Positions 25,848-35,469 of a stretch of DNA of 64,000 nucleotides are shown here, piece after piece. The notes beneath the pieces were generated by a model. That model saw only the letters and a program-made list of their open reading frames with translations, searched no databases and was not told the DNA's origin. This stretch comes from Bacteroidia bacterium (lineage in GTDB: Bacteria > Bacteroidota > Bacteroidia > 2-12-FULL-35-15), in NCBI GenBank assembly GCA_030654175.1, contig JAURXZ010000013.1, forward strand, positions 1 to 64,000, in the 5' to 3' direction. Each line of letters opens with the position of its first letter. The first letter of the stretch is position 1. Made by a program: the position numbers and the translations under genes.

Positions 25848-26753
25848 TTATTTCCCTAAAAATCGGGAGATAATTTGTTTGACTTTAAAAACATTGCCAC
25901 CTTTTTTGTAATGTTTTTTGTATTCTTTAATGATTTTTTCGTCAACATTTATATCCTCAGGAAACTTGGGTTTTTTATTCTCTATTTCGGTTGTATGCGA
26001 TAGCAGATTTTTAGTATGAGTTCCGCTATCCAAACCAATATTATTTACAAGAGATTTAACAGGATATACACAAAAAGCATTGTTTTTGAAATGCGTATAA
26101 TCCCATCTGATTGCCCAGGAATCTATCTCGCCTTTCATTTGCCTGATAAGCATCCTGGATTTGTCACCACCTGTTAGATCGTATTTTTTTTGAAGTTCTC
26201 TGTTTTTATAGAATTCATCAAAATCTTTGACAGCCCAGTCTGCTTTGAGCCATCTGTTTTTCCAGGTTCCCCAACCCCATGAAGCGGCTCTTGGTAACAA
26301 GAAAACATCTTTGTCATATTCTTTATATATTTTCAACAGAGCAGGAGGGTAGCAATAACCGGTAAGAGAGTAGATTCTATTATCAAATTCATATTTTTCA
26401 AGTCCTTCATTCATAAATTCAAGGAAACTCGGGGACGTGACGATGTCGTCTTCTAAAACAATTACTCTGTCATGTTTTTCAAAAACGCTTGTAATGCCTG
26501 CTATTACTGATTTTGCAAGTCCGAAAAATATGGGGCGTTCAACAATGGTAATAGATTTAAATCCTTCTATCGTTTTAATATAATCGCGTACCTTCTTTAC
26601 CTCGTTTGTGAGTGCAGCCGTTTTGGGATATTCTGAAAAAATAAAGAGATCGCTTTCAGCGGCCAATTTGTTAAGTTTCAAATGCTCCACTGTTTGTTGG
26701 GTTTGCTGAAGCCTTTTATAAACAAAAAGAATAATAGGAGCGACATTTTTCAT
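25848..26753 (-). CDS. Glycosyltransferase-like protein (GT-A, GNT-I-like)
   Basis: 301 residues. APIILFVYKRLQQTQQTVEHL at the N-terminus, VIVLEDDIVTSPSFLEFMNEGL with the EDD metal-binding motif at about 97-99, and LLPRAASWGWGTWKNRWLKADW match a glycosyltransferase family common in Bacteroidota polysaccharide loci that resembles GNT-I. WGWGTWK..W is especially characteristic. Expected to act in the cytoplasm on lipid-linked sugar. Donor unknown. Confidence 0.82.
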   Translation of the reverse strand: MKNVAPIILFVYKRLQQTQQTVEHLKLNKLAAESDLFIFSEYPKTAALTNEVKKVRDYIKTIEGFKSITIVERPIFFGLAKSVIAGITSVFEKHDRVIVLEDDIVTSPSFLEFMNEGLEKYEFDNRIYSLTGYCYPPALLKIYKEYDKDVFLLPRAASWGWGTWKNRWLKADWAVKDFDEFYKNRELQKKYDLTGGDKSRMLIRQMKGEIDSWAIRWDYTHFKNNAFCVYPVKSLVNNIGLDSGTHTKNLLSHTTEIENKKPKFPEDINVDEKIIKEYKKHYKKGGNVFKVKQIISRFLGK

Positions 26754-26904
26754 TTTTTCAGTAAAATCAATTATCAGGGAAGTATAAACGGGTTTACCTG
26801 ATGAGTTTATAATGAGTTTGATTAACTTTTATCTATGTTGTTGATCGAATCCGCCCTTAAGTATAGTTTTCACCTGGACCTGAACAAGGAATAAAAAGAC
26901 AATA

Positions 26905-27726
26905 TCATTTGCTAAATGAAATTCCTATTCCGCCACCGGGATACCAATGATTTTTTGGTTTTTCCGAAAAAAACAAATAATTTCTTCCATGTTCTCTTGA
27001 AAAGACCCCAAGTTTATCAGTTGCATGAGAGTTGTCACCAAGAATAATGGCTTTTTCTGTCAAAAAAGGTTTAATTGTCAAATATTCATTATACTCGTAT
27101 GTTGCAGAATGGTCGCTATCATTAATAAATAAATCGATTGGATCTTTGAAATTGCTAAGACTACTTATTGAATCGCCATAAAGTATATTGCCAACGGATT
27201 TATATATGCCGGTCATAAGATAACCCGCTTCAGGATTAATATCAGTGCCAAAATATTTGCCAGTAAAGCCTTCTTCTTTATTTTTTAGTAATGCAGCACA
27301 TAATAAAACGCTTCCGAGACCTTTATCTACTCCCGTTTCAACTACTATTTTGGGTTTTAATAATCTTACAAAAGCATACCAACCGAGTCTTTTAGCAAAA
27401 TCACATCTTAAGTCAGCATACTTTACAAATTTTGATTTTTTTGTTTCTGCAATTACGTGGTTTTTTAAGTTGGTATCGTTTATTGCCTCTTTTAAATAGC
27501 TTAAAATTAAACCAAAATCTTTTTTTGTTACAACTTCTATCACATTTGCAAGATCTAAAAGGTTGCTATCAGTAAGTTCGTAACTGAAATTTGTGTCCTC
27601 TTTAGAAGAAATACCCCATTTTAATATTTGCAAATATTTTCCATTATAATATTTGGAGGCATTGAAAATTCTTCTGAAAAAGTTTAAGATCCAGACTTGT
27701 TTTAATTTACTTAGAAAAAATTTCAT
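26905..27726 (-). CDS. Class I SAM-dependent methyltransferase (Methyltransf_24-like)
   Basis: 273 residues. Motif I KIVVETGVDKGLGSVLLCAAL, DLFINDSDHSATYEYNEY (motif II region with a conserved DSDH), and AIILGDNSH place it among Methyltransf_24-type enzymes near cephalosporin-hydroxylase-like proteins. An N-terminal region of about 100 residues, rich in Lys and aromatic residues, precedes the domain. Likely decorates polysaccharide; target unknown. Its ATG follows TACTTTTG by four bases. Confidence 0.8.
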   Translation of the reverse strand: MKFFLSKLKQVWILNFFRRIFNASKYYNGKYLQILKWGISSKEDTNFSYELTDSNLLDLANVIEVVTKKDFGLILSYLKEAINDTNLKNHVIAETKKSKFVKYADLRCDFAKRLGWYAFVRLLKPKIVVETGVDKGLGSVLLCAALLKNKEEGFTGKYFGTDINPEAGYLMTGIYKSVGNILYGDSISSLSNFKDPIDLFINDSDHSATYEYNEYLTIKPFLTEKAIILGDNSHATDKLGVFSREHGRNYLFFSEKPKNHWYPGGGIGISFSK

Positions 27727-27730
27727 AATG

Positions 27731-27738
27731 CAAAAGTA
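27731..27738 (-). promoter_or_regulatory. TACTTTTG -7 box, leaderless methyltransferase gene
   Basis: On the minus strand TACTTTTG, then CATT, then the ATG at 27726. Perfect TAnnTTTG at the same four-base distance as in queD. No good -33 TTG is seen, so this is weaker support. Confidence 0.4.
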
Positions 27739-27955
27739 AAAGTATTAAATTGATTTTCCGAAGTTCAAAAGGAAGTTGATTGAAATCCCCTATAAAGCCT
27801 ATTGTTTAAAACAATTTGTTGCTTTTTTTGACTTCGGTTTCTTTAAAAGCTATTCAATTTTTTTTGTAATAATAATCCTCCGTATAGGTTTGCACTACTA
27901 AGGGGGAGAGTATTTCAAGTAAATACGAAGTTAACAAAGAATTTGATATATTATA

Positions 27956-29437
27956 TCATTTCCTGCCAAATCCAAATGTTCTGTCGACTTTTTCATTCAA
28001 ATCAGCAGACACTTTTAAATAATAGATAATAAATCCAAATACTAAAGTAGTTATACTGCTTCGAATAAAAATATCTAAATATAAATTTGGCATTTTCCAA
28101 AAATAAGCACCAATCATATAACAGATAAATGAAGCGACAAGCACCAATAAATGTTTACTGGAAAATGGCTGCATTTTAAAACGATATTTAATATAAAACC
28201 ACGTGCAAAAATTGTATAAAGCAGTAGTTATTAAAAAAGCTAATGCTGCCCCCATTCCTCCATAAAGAGGAATCAGGAGATAGTTTAAACCGATACAAAT
28301 TATTGCCGTGGTAATTATTAAAGCGGTCACTAATTTATATTTGTGTGAGGTGGATATAATATGTCCATTCAGTCCTCCGGTAATATCAACCAAAAAACTT
28401 AATCCTATGATAATAAAAACATCAAATTGTTCAGTAAACTCATTTTTATTTATCATCATCAATAAATTATCCTTGTTGATAAGGATTCCAATAAAAAGCA
28501 AGCAACCGGCAATCATTTGTAAAATGGATGTTTTTGAATATATTTCAGCAATGTTGCTCATGTTTTTTTCCTTCCATGAGTCAGCAATAAGTTGGTAGGT
28601 AATACGATTTAAGGCTTTTGCCGGAACGGTGATTACTGTGGCAATATTAAAAAATGTGCTGTAAACTCCAACTATGGACAGCCCAACCATAGATCCAAGC
28701 ATTATAATATCAATTTTTTGCAATAGAACATAAATAGTTCCTGCTAACAACATATAAAAGCCATAGGAAACCATCTCTTTGTTTTTAATTTTTAAAAAAT
28801 CTGCTTTGTTAAACCGATAAGAAAATTTACCCGCAATTACTAAGTTGATAAATAGGAGAAGGGATATTAAACCAGAGATTAAAATATACAAAACAATGAA
28901 TTGCGAAAAATCAATCCAACCTTTTGCCAAAAATAAAATTGCAACGGTGGTTAAAATCCGTAAAACTATTTCGCGTAAAAAACCTGAATATATAGTGTGG
29001 TAAATTACTTTTCCAAAGGATTCTAACAGATTAAAGAAAACAGTGAAAAAAGTAAGTGGGATCAAATAATAGTAATAACTCACAAATAAAGGTGCTTTAT
29101 TTATATAATTAGAAATAATTGCCTGTTTGAAAATGAAGAATAAAAGGGTGGATACAATAAACCCGGCCAATGAAAAAAGTGCTACCCAATACACAAAGCC
29201 ATTATGGGTAAGGTCTTCGCTTTTGTGAAAAGGGAAGTACCTTGCAATTATATTTGGCATCCCCAGAGAAGCCACCAGGGAATATAGGAGTGAAATACCA
29301 ATCAATAATTGGAAAAGACCAATTTGCTCTGTTGTTAAATAAGCTGGATAAAACAATACCAGATTCACATAGCCGATAGCAATTCCAATATACGAAATTG
29401 CGGTGTTTTTATAAGCCTGACTTTTTACAATACCCAA
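27956..29437 (-). CDS. Second polysaccharide flippase (Wzx / MOP superfamily)
   Basis: 493 residues from a TTG at 29437. The frame is open to another TTG at 29497, but that region carries a promoter-like TACTTTTG (minus strand, 29487-29494) and adds residues unlike the family, whereas GIVKSQAYKNTAISYIGIAIGY aligns with the N-terminus of the flippase at 21361-22821. About 13 transmembrane helices. Like its paralogue it should flip lipid-linked oligosaccharide. Two flippases in one locus suggest two repeat-unit types or a teichuronic-type second polymer; this is inference. Confidence 0.85.
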   Translation of the reverse strand: MGIVKSQAYKNTAISYIGIAIGYVNLVLFYPAYLTTEQIGLFQLLIGISLLYSLVASLGMPNIIARYFPFHKSEDLTHNGFVYWVALFSLAGFIVSTLLFFIFKQAIISNYINKAPLFVSYYYYLIPLTFFTVFFNLLESFGKVIYHTIYSGFLREIVLRILTTVAILFLAKGWIDFSQFIVLYILISGLISLLLFINLVIAGKFSYRFNKADFLKIKNKEMVSYGFYMLLAGTIYVLLQKIDIIMLGSMVGLSIVGVYSTFFNIATVITVPAKALNRITYQLIADSWKEKNMSNIAEIYSKTSILQMIAGCLLFIGILINKDNLLMMINKNEFTEQFDVFIIIGLSFLVDITGGLNGHIISTSHKYKLVTALIITTAIICIGLNYLLIPLYGGMGAALAFLITTALYNFCTWFYIKYRFKMQPFSSKHLLVLVASFICYMIGAYFWKMPNLYLDIFIRSSITTLVFGFIIYYLKVSADLNEKVDRTFGFGRK

Positions 29438-29701
29438 TTGTGAATTTTTAATGTCTATGTAATACGCTGCCTCATTGCAATAATAACAAAAGTACAAATA
29501 CTTACGAAGTATATTGTAATATATATAAACTTTCAGCGGTAGAGTGAAATTAACACCCTTTTTACGGGTATTTTATTTAAATTACCAAGCTATGTATTGC
29601 ATTTAGGGGTATTGAATTCCTGAAAAAATTAAAAAAAAATGTGTAAACTTGTGCAGGAGTATTAATCTAAAACGGAAGCTCTTTTCAGAAACACACTATC
29701 C

Positions 29702-30568
29702 ATGAAAACATTTATTCAATTTATAAAAAACATTTATATTTCATTGTTCCCGGCACAACATAAAAAAAAATCTTTCAGTAATATCAATTCTTTAACTTGG
29801 GGAAATATCCATAAGCAAAATTTTGAAAATGAACTTCTTTTATTAAAATATCTTGTAGACAAAGATTCTGTATTTATTGATGTCGGTTCGAATATAGGTC
29901 AGTATATCTGTATGGCAGAAAAAGTGTTGAAACCTGAAAATATTTATGCATTTGAGCCGAATCCGATTTTATTTAAACGTTTAAAAAAAATTTTCAGTAA
30001 TGTTAATATTTTTGACATCGCTTTTTCTGATACAAATTCTTCGGCATCTTTTAAAATCCCCTCTTCAAACGATATAGAATATAATGCAAGAGGAACATTA
30101 AATGTTAATTTCAAAGAGGATAATGAAACCCAATCGCAATTGTTAGTGGTGAAATCACAAAAAATGGATACCTTTTGTGAAGAAAAAAAAATAGAAAAAA
30201 TTAATCTTATTAAAATTGACGTTGAAGGACACGAATTAAATGTAATAAATGGTGCTCTAAAAACGATAAAGAAACATTTGCCAATATTAATAATTGAAAT
30301 TGAGCAACGTCACCATCAGCAAAATATTAAAGAAATTATTAATTCTATAAAGGACATGGGCTATTCCTGTTTTTATTTTGATATTAATAAAAAATTAATG
30401 GAAGAGTTTACCGGCATTTTTTCTATTGAGGAGATGCAGAAAAAGGAGAATCATGCTATCAACAAACAATACATAAATAATTTTATTTTCATTCCAAAAG
30501 CTAGCAATCCAACTCAAAAAGTAGAGGAAATAAATAAAAAAATTGGACAGGAAATAAAAAGCGAATAA
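29702..30568 (+). CDS. FkbM family methyltransferase
   Basis: 288 residues. FIDVGSNIGQYICMAEKVL (motif I), IYAFEPNPILFKRLKK, NIFDIAFSDTNSSASF and KINLIKIDVEGHELNVINGA (the FkbM signature IDVEGxE) are clear. FkbM enzymes are O-methyltransferases; in polysaccharide loci they methylate sugars. It is the only plus-strand gene of the locus, with its own divergent promoter region, and converges on the methyltransferase at 30575 with six bases between stops. Confidence 0.9.
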   Translation: MKTFIQFIKNIYISLFPAQHKKKSFSNINSLTWGNIHKQNFENELLLLKYLVDKDSVFIDVGSNIGQYICMAEKVLKPENIYAFEPNPILFKRLKKIFSNVNIFDIAFSDTNSSASFKIPSSNDIEYNARGTLNVNFKEDNETQSQLLVVKSQKMDTFCEEKKIEKINLIKIDVEGHELNVINGALKTIKKHLPILIIEIEQRHHQQNIKEIINSIKDMGYSCFYFDINKKLMEEFTGIFSIEEMQKKENHAINKQYINNFIFIPKASNPTQKVEEINKKIGQEIKSE

Positions 30569-30574
30569 TTTGTA

Positions 30575-31315
30575 TTACTTTTTTTGTGTCTTTAATTTAC
30601 TTCTTAGCAAAAATAAGGAGTTGCTTATAAACCCAATACTACTGTCTATATGGTCTCTCAAAGTGTATTTGTTTTGATCCAAAATCCAGGTTGCCCGCTT
30701 TGAGCGAACATAATAGTCGTGATTTTTTGCAAATTTTCTAACTGCCTTACGAATAGGAAATCCTTGTTCGATTCCCCAATTCCAATCATCCCCTGTAAGA
30801 ATGGCAGAAGGGAAGAGGCGATGGGCAACTTCAATATCATCACCTGTTTTATCACTATCAAAATATATCAGGTTTGGGCATACCCCTAATTCAAATAGTT
30901 CGTAGAGTTTGTTTGGCGAGGTTCCGCGTACTGGAAATACTCTTTCTTTATATTCCCAAAAGGACGACAGAAAGGTCAAATATGGACCATCTTCTTTTTT
31001 AAATGGCTCAACTAGCTCGTGTCTGCCATTCTTTTCTGCATATTCAGCCCACCAATTACCTTCCCAGGGGTCAATCGCAATAACGTACACATTAGGGGAA
31101 ACGGCCAACCATTTCTTCACTGAAGATCCAAGAAAAACGCCTATTTCAACGATAATGAATATTTCGTTCTTTAAAATTCTATTGGTAATTATCTCTCTTC
31201 CACCACCATCAAGATTCCACTCCGCAGTCTTAAAATCGGGACGATTTTCCGGCCAGGAATATTTAGACCTCAGTGCATCAAGGTTTTTTTCAACAATTTG
31301 AGAAGAAATTTTCAT
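30575..31315 (-). CDS. Class I SAM methyltransferase-like protein
   Basis: 246 residues. IIVEIGVFLGSSVKKWLA gives motif I, YVIAIDPWEGNWWAEYAEK the acidic loop with an ID-PW pattern, and LIYFDSDKTGDDIEVAHRLFPSAILTGDDWNWG the motif II/III region. This is the Methyltransf_24-like group seen in glycan loci. Substrate unknown. Downstream of the Gmd-like gene by 84 bases on the same strand. Confidence 0.78.
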   Translation of the reverse strand: MKISSQIVEKNLDALRSKYSWPENRPDFKTAEWNLDGGGREIITNRILKNEIFIIVEIGVFLGSSVKKWLAVSPNVYVIAIDPWEGNWWAEYAEKNGRHELVEPFKKEDGPYLTFLSSFWEYKERVFPVRGTSPNKLYELFELGVCPNLIYFDSDKTGDDIEVAHRLFPSAILTGDDWNWGIEQGFPIRKAVRKFAKNHDYYVRSKRATWILDQNKYTLRDHIDSSIGFISNSLFLLRSKLKTQKK

Positions 31316-31399
31316 TATTGTTTTTTTTATTGACAGAATTTTAAAAAATGATTTAACAAAAATGTTTGTAAGTAACTAAACATTGAAAAAAAATAAGAC

Positions 31400-32356
31400 T
31401 TAATTGTTGGTTCTTGATAATTCAGATTCTACCAATATCTTTATAAGCTCCTTAAAAGTAACAGAAGGTTTCCATCCGGTTGTTTTATTTAGTTTTCCGA
31501 AATCCCCTAATAATTTTTTTTTGTTTTGCTTTGTGATAATGGATGAGTCCTCCCTAACATATTTTGTCCAATCTAAATCTAGAAGATTAAAAACCTCTTC
31601 AACAAAATCTTTTACAGTATGAAGCTCTCCGCTTGCAATAATAAAGTCATCGCCCTTATCTGCTTGTAAAATTTTGTATGCAGCTTCAACATAATCAGGA
31701 GCATATCCCCAATCGATTGTTGCGGATAAATTGCCTAGTATTAGTTCGTTTTGAGTGTTTCTTTTTATTGCAATCGCTGTTTCGACTATCTTTTTAGACA
31801 CAAATTTTGAGGAACGCAAAGGCGATTCGTGGTTATAAAAAATCCCGATGGAAGTAAATAAATTATGACTGGTTTTGTAAAAATTGCAAAGATTGATTCC
31901 TGCAGTTTTTGTAATTCCGTAAACACAATTTGGATTTATTAGTGTTTGTTCATCCTGGATTTCTGTACTTGTATTTCCAAAAATATGTGATGATGCTGCA
32001 TAAAACAAGCGACAGTTGGGTTGGTGATTTTTTATTGCATTTAATACATTCAACAATGATAATACGTTTGTAGAAAAGCTTTTTTGAAATAAATCAAAAT
32101 CATCTATTTTTTTGTCAACAGCGGACTGATGCACTGCTGCTAAATAGTAAACTTCATTCGGTGCGACTTCCTTAATTAGATTTTCTACATAAAGTGAATC
32201 TGCAATATTTCCAAAAGCAGGTTGAGATTTAAGATTACTGTAAATTTCTTTTGTGGAAAGGCCAACGATTGAATATGCCTTTTCTAAAAGGAATTCCTTT
32301 AGGTAGGTTCCATCTTGTCCTGTATGGCCAATGATTAAAGCTGTTTTCAATGCCAA
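31400..32356 (-). CDS. GDP-mannose 4,6-dehydratase-like SDR epimerase/dehydratase
   Basis: 318 residues, slightly shorter than typical Gmd (about 350-370). GHTGQDGTYLKEFL is the Gmd-type dinucleotide motif, AASSHIFG replaces the usual ASTSELYG, YGITK is the catalytic Tyr-x3-Lys, and NHESPLRSSKFVSKKI and LGNLSATIDWGYAPDYVEA are Gmd blocks. The R and T changes in these blocks mean another GDP- or CDP-sugar substrate is possible, so no symbol is given. The start is TTG directly after the TAA of the upstream gene; a second TTG lies two codons on. There is no ATG, implying translational coupling. Confidence 0.82.
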   Translation of the reverse strand: MALKTALIIGHTGQDGTYLKEFLLEKAYSIVGLSTKEIYSNLKSQPAFGNIADSLYVENLIKEVAPNEVYYLAAVHQSAVDKKIDDFDLFQKSFSTNVLSLLNVLNAIKNHQPNCRLFYAASSHIFGNTSTEIQDEQTLINPNCVYGITKTAGINLCNFYKTSHNLFTSIGIFYNHESPLRSSKFVSKKIVETAIAIKRNTQNELILGNLSATIDWGYAPDYVEAAYKILQADKGDDFIIASGELHTVKDFVEEVFNLLDLDWTKYVREDSSIITKQNKKKLLGDFGKLNKTTGWKPSVTFKELIKILVESELSRTNN

Positions 32357-33616
32357 TTATTTTGCAACAATTTCAATTTGAGGTAAAGGGAAAATTAATT
32401 TTCCGCCCTTATTTAAAAAGTTCTGTTCGCGTTTAATTATACCTTCTCTAAAATGCCAAGGTAGTACTAGGAAGTAGTCAGGGTTTTGTGCCCGGGCAAT
32501 TTCTTCTGAAACGATTTCAATATGCGTTTTAGGAGTAAATGCGCCAAATTTATCTTCGTTGACTTCAGCTATACAAGTGATATCTTTATCAGTAAACCCA
32601 CAATATTGCAATAGAACATTTCCTTTTGTTGAAGCACCATAGCCAAATATTTTTTTTCCCGAGGCTTTAAGATTTTTTATCAAAGTTGTAAGTTCCTCTT
32701 TGTGTTTTACTACATTTTTTGCGAACGTACTGTATATGCCTAATCCATTATAGCCTTCGCTGTTTTCTTTATCCAACAAATCCGTGATTTTTTTATCATC
32801 AGCGACTAAAGTTGTTTGAACTTTTGCAACAGTTATTCTAAAACTTCCGCCATTTACATTATTAATATCAACATCAATAATTTTAAAACCTACTTTATCA
32901 CACAGCCATTTTATTTGCTTTAATCCATAGTATTCTAGGTGTTCATGGCAAATGGTGTCATAAGAATTTGTTTCAATCATTGAAGGAAGGTAGCTTTGCT
33001 CAAATACCCAAATACCATTGTCATCTAAAATGTCGTAAATGTTTTTTGCAAAAGTTAAAGGACTTTCCAGATCATAAAACATGGCAATAGAAGTAACAAC
33101 TTTTGCTTTTTTTGTAAACTTTTTGTTGTACACTTCTGAGCTAAAAAAATCAGCAACCAACCCAATATGTGAAGGGTAATGTTTTTTGAACTTCTGACCT
33201 GTTGGATCAATAACTGTTAAATTTAAGCCTTTATCGGAAGGATAAGTACTTAATAATGTTGAATCATTTCCCCCAATATCAATAATAATATCGTTTGGCA
33301 TTAATGTTAAACGAGATAGTATTTCACCTACTATGCTTTGTAAATGCTTAACCATTGATTGGTTAAGTCCGGAACGGTAACCATAGTTTTCGCCATACAT
33401 TTCGGAGCTATCATAGGAATGATTTAATTGAACAAGCCCGCAAACACTGGAAGGATCATTATCATTATAGCATTTAACCAGTTCTAAAGGTCCGGAGGTA
33501 ATGTTTTGTTCTTTCGATTTTGGAAATACACCTGTTAAAGTTTGTTCTCCCAAGTTTATCAAAGAAACTAAATTAGAATTACCACAAATTCTGCAACAAC
33601 TTATTTTTTTATACAT
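32357..33616 (-). CDS. Sugar C-methyltransferase with zinc-binding N-terminus
   Basis: 419 residues in three parts: CCRICGNSNLVSLINLGEQ with CxxC (zinc-binding, about 1-65), a SAM domain with IIIDIGGNDSTLLS and FEQSYLPSMIETNSYDTICHEHLEYYG (about 85-260), and a C-terminal domain with KKIFGYGASTKGNVLLQYCG (about 320-415). This is the TylC3/NovU architecture that C-methylates dTDP- or CDP-keto sugars. The EQSYLP..I..N.YDT.CHEH block carries the catalytic base candidates. Together with the Gmd-like gene it suggests a C-branched sugar in the polysaccharide. Confidence 0.92.
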   Translation of the reverse strand: MYKKISCCRICGNSNLVSLINLGEQTLTGVFPKSKEQNITSGPLELVKCYNDNDPSSVCGLVQLNHSYDSSEMYGENYGYRSGLNQSMVKHLQSIVGEILSRLTLMPNDIIIDIGGNDSTLLSTYPSDKGLNLTVIDPTGQKFKKHYPSHIGLVADFFSSEVYNKKFTKKAKVVTSIAMFYDLESPLTFAKNIYDILDDNGIWVFEQSYLPSMIETNSYDTICHEHLEYYGLKQIKWLCDKVGFKIIDVDINNVNGGSFRITVAKVQTTLVADDKKITDLLDKENSEGYNGLGIYSTFAKNVVKHKEELTTLIKNLKASGKKIFGYGASTKGNVLLQYCGFTDKDITCIAEVNEDKFGAFTPKTHIEIVSEEIARAQNPDYFLVLPWHFREGIIKREQNFLNKGGKLIFPLPQIEIVAK

Positions 33617-33705
33617 ATTAATTTAGAAAATTCAAATTTAATTAAAAATACCGAAAATGAAAACTAAACAATAGAAAAGGTCGGCAATTTATATTGCCTT
33701 GTTTT

Positions 33706-34887
33706 TCAGTTGCTTAACTGCATTAATCGTGGTAGTAGATTAAGCGCTGAATATTGTTTTGATAAAATTATTGCATTTTGTTTAAAAGTAATCATTTTTT
33801 TTGGCTCTAAAATCAATTCATTGAGCTTTGTGTATAAATCAGGGTAATTGTCATAAAAAATTACTGAATCCTTAAATTCACTGTCTAAAATAAATTCGCT
33901 TGGAAACAAGCCTGGTTTAGCTCCTCTTATCATGTTATAAACAGCCGCAGTTTCTTTTATCTGACCTTTGCCATCTTCACTTAAAATAACCGCAATATTA
34001 CTTAAAATAATATCCGATTTATATAGGTTTTCATCGTAAACTTCGGGTGAAATAAAGTTTTTATAATACAAAATCTCTAACCCTCTTTTTTCGAACACTT
34101 GCACCTGAGAAAGTAATTTCACTTCACCTTCCTGAAAAAAGCCTAACAGATCAATTGTTATGTGTTGTTTGAAAAATTCAAAATTAGCATCTATCAATTC
34201 AAAAAAACCAAAATAATCTCTTTTCCCCGCGCTAACAGAGCCTGGGATACATATCCTAAGCTTTTCTTGAATTGTAATTTCGGGCAAATTGGTGTTTTCA
34301 TATATAAGGGATGGGAATATGATAATTCTGTCCTTATTGATATGTTTTGAAAGAATATTTTTTTGGGTATCTCCTAAAGCAATATAATAGCTGTTTAATT
34401 TTATTACCTTTTTTATTACTTTTTTTCGCAAAGGATCCCTGTAAATTTCTTTAACGCACCATACCAATTGATTGTATATGTTTGAAATTTTATGATTGTT
34501 TTTAATAGTATTTATTAACAACTTTATTTGTGATTTAATGATTGATTCAAACCAATAATCAATATTATGAAAATGAAAAAAAATCAGTACATCTTTGTCA
34601 GGAAATGTTTGAATAAATTCTTTGTAATATTTTGATATCGTGCAATAATGAATTCGATGAGGATCGCTTTTTTTTATCTTTTCAAGAAACGACAAAACAC
34701 TTTCTTCATTATCTTTTACAACAAATTTTACATTATTAATTTTTTCGTTTTCTTTAAGATTTTGATAAATCTCCGGTGTGGTGTAAACAGTAATCTTTGC
34801 ATTCGGTAATATACAATACGTTTTTATGAGTGCATGGGTTACCATATAATGGCTGGGTACGCATATCTCTACTAATGCAATATTCAT
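33706..34887 (-). CDS. Putative GT-B glycosyltransferase of the polysaccharide locus
   Basis: 393 residues. The N-terminus MNIALVEICVPSHYMVTHALI and the middle LRICIPGSVSAGKRDYFGFFELI have the shape of the two GT-B lobes, and SEDGKGQIKETAAVYNMIRGAKPGLFPSEF resembles the donor-binding C-terminal lobe, with an Arg-Gly-x-x-Pro pattern. The usual GT4 EX7E motif is not clean. It is first in the minus-strand locus. A glycosyltransferase role is inferred from shape and position. Confidence 0.55.
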   Translation of the reverse strand: MNIALVEICVPSHYMVTHALIKTYCILPNAKITVYTTPEIYQNLKENEKINNVKFVVKDNEESVLSFLEKIKKSDPHRIHYCTISKYYKEFIQTFPDKDVLIFFHFHNIDYWFESIIKSQIKLLINTIKNNHKISNIYNQLVWCVKEIYRDPLRKKVIKKVIKLNSYYIALGDTQKNILSKHINKDRIIIFPSLIYENTNLPEITIQEKLRICIPGSVSAGKRDYFGFFELIDANFEFFKQHITIDLLGFFQEGEVKLLSQVQVFEKRGLEILYYKNFISPEVYDENLYKSDIILSNIAVILSEDGKGQIKETAAVYNMIRGAKPGLFPSEFILDSEFKDSVIFYDNYPDLYTKLNELILEPKKMITFKQNAIILSKQYSALNLLPRLMQLSN

Positions 34888-35005
34888 GATGTCAGATTAA
34901 ATTAGTAGTCAATAATTCTAAATGTGATTTATTCTTCAACTTTTTCTTTTCGCGATTTCGTTTTCTAATTGATTTTTTTTTTAGCTGGATAAGGAATGCT
35001 TTTCA

Positions 35006-35263
35006 ATGTTTTTAAACCTCATTTTTTTGAAAAAGCAAATGTACAAAATTTACTATAAAACAGCTTTTTATTCCGCAAACATCTTGATATTGAATGTTTT
35101 ATTTTTTGTGAATGAAATGGCAGCATTGTCATTTATTTCTGACAAAAAATGGATAGAATTGAAAATGAAATTCATATTATTTGAATTCGCAGGATGGTCT
35201 AAAAATGAATTAGAACTTTTACCTTCAAAATATGTTTTAGAAAATAAAAAATTTACGAGCTAA
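35006..35263 (+). CDS. Small hypothetical protein (uncertain)
   Basis: 85 codons from ATG 35006, or 74 from a second ATG (MYKIYYKTAFY). A hydrophobic stretch ILILNVLFFV and a short Lys/Glu-rich end are the only features. It lies in an AT-rich gap between divergent blocks, has no recognisable promoter, and could be a chance frame. Confidence 0.25.
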   Translation: MFLNLIFLKKQMYKIYYKTAFYSANILILNVLFFVNEMAALSFISDKKWIELKMKFILFEFAGWSKNELELLPSKYVLENKKFTS

Positions 35264-35430
35264 TTAACTTATATTTCTGATATAATGTGAAGGTATATGA
35301 TAATTCTATAATTAATTTTGAAAGCACTTTTCTTCGATGATAATTGCATTTTATATAGTTTTTGCAAATTCAAATTCGTGTTAATTGTTAAAACAATAAA
35401 TAAGAGAATCTCTAGTCAAAAATCTTGTTT

Positions 35431-35469
35431 TGGGGAAATAATTCTACATTTTGTGGGGAATTAATACCC
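35431..35469 (-). promoter_or_regulatory. Block-motif instances 1a and 1b (tandem)
   Basis: TGGGGAAATAATT at 35431-35443 is the exact complement of AATTATTTCCCCA; TTCTACA follows at 35442, then TGTGGGGAATTAATACCC at 35452-35469, whose complement GGGTATTAATTCCCCACA matches the instance before ytxH. Part of a motif family found before most units from 35.4 to 43.9 kb. Confidence 0.5.
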
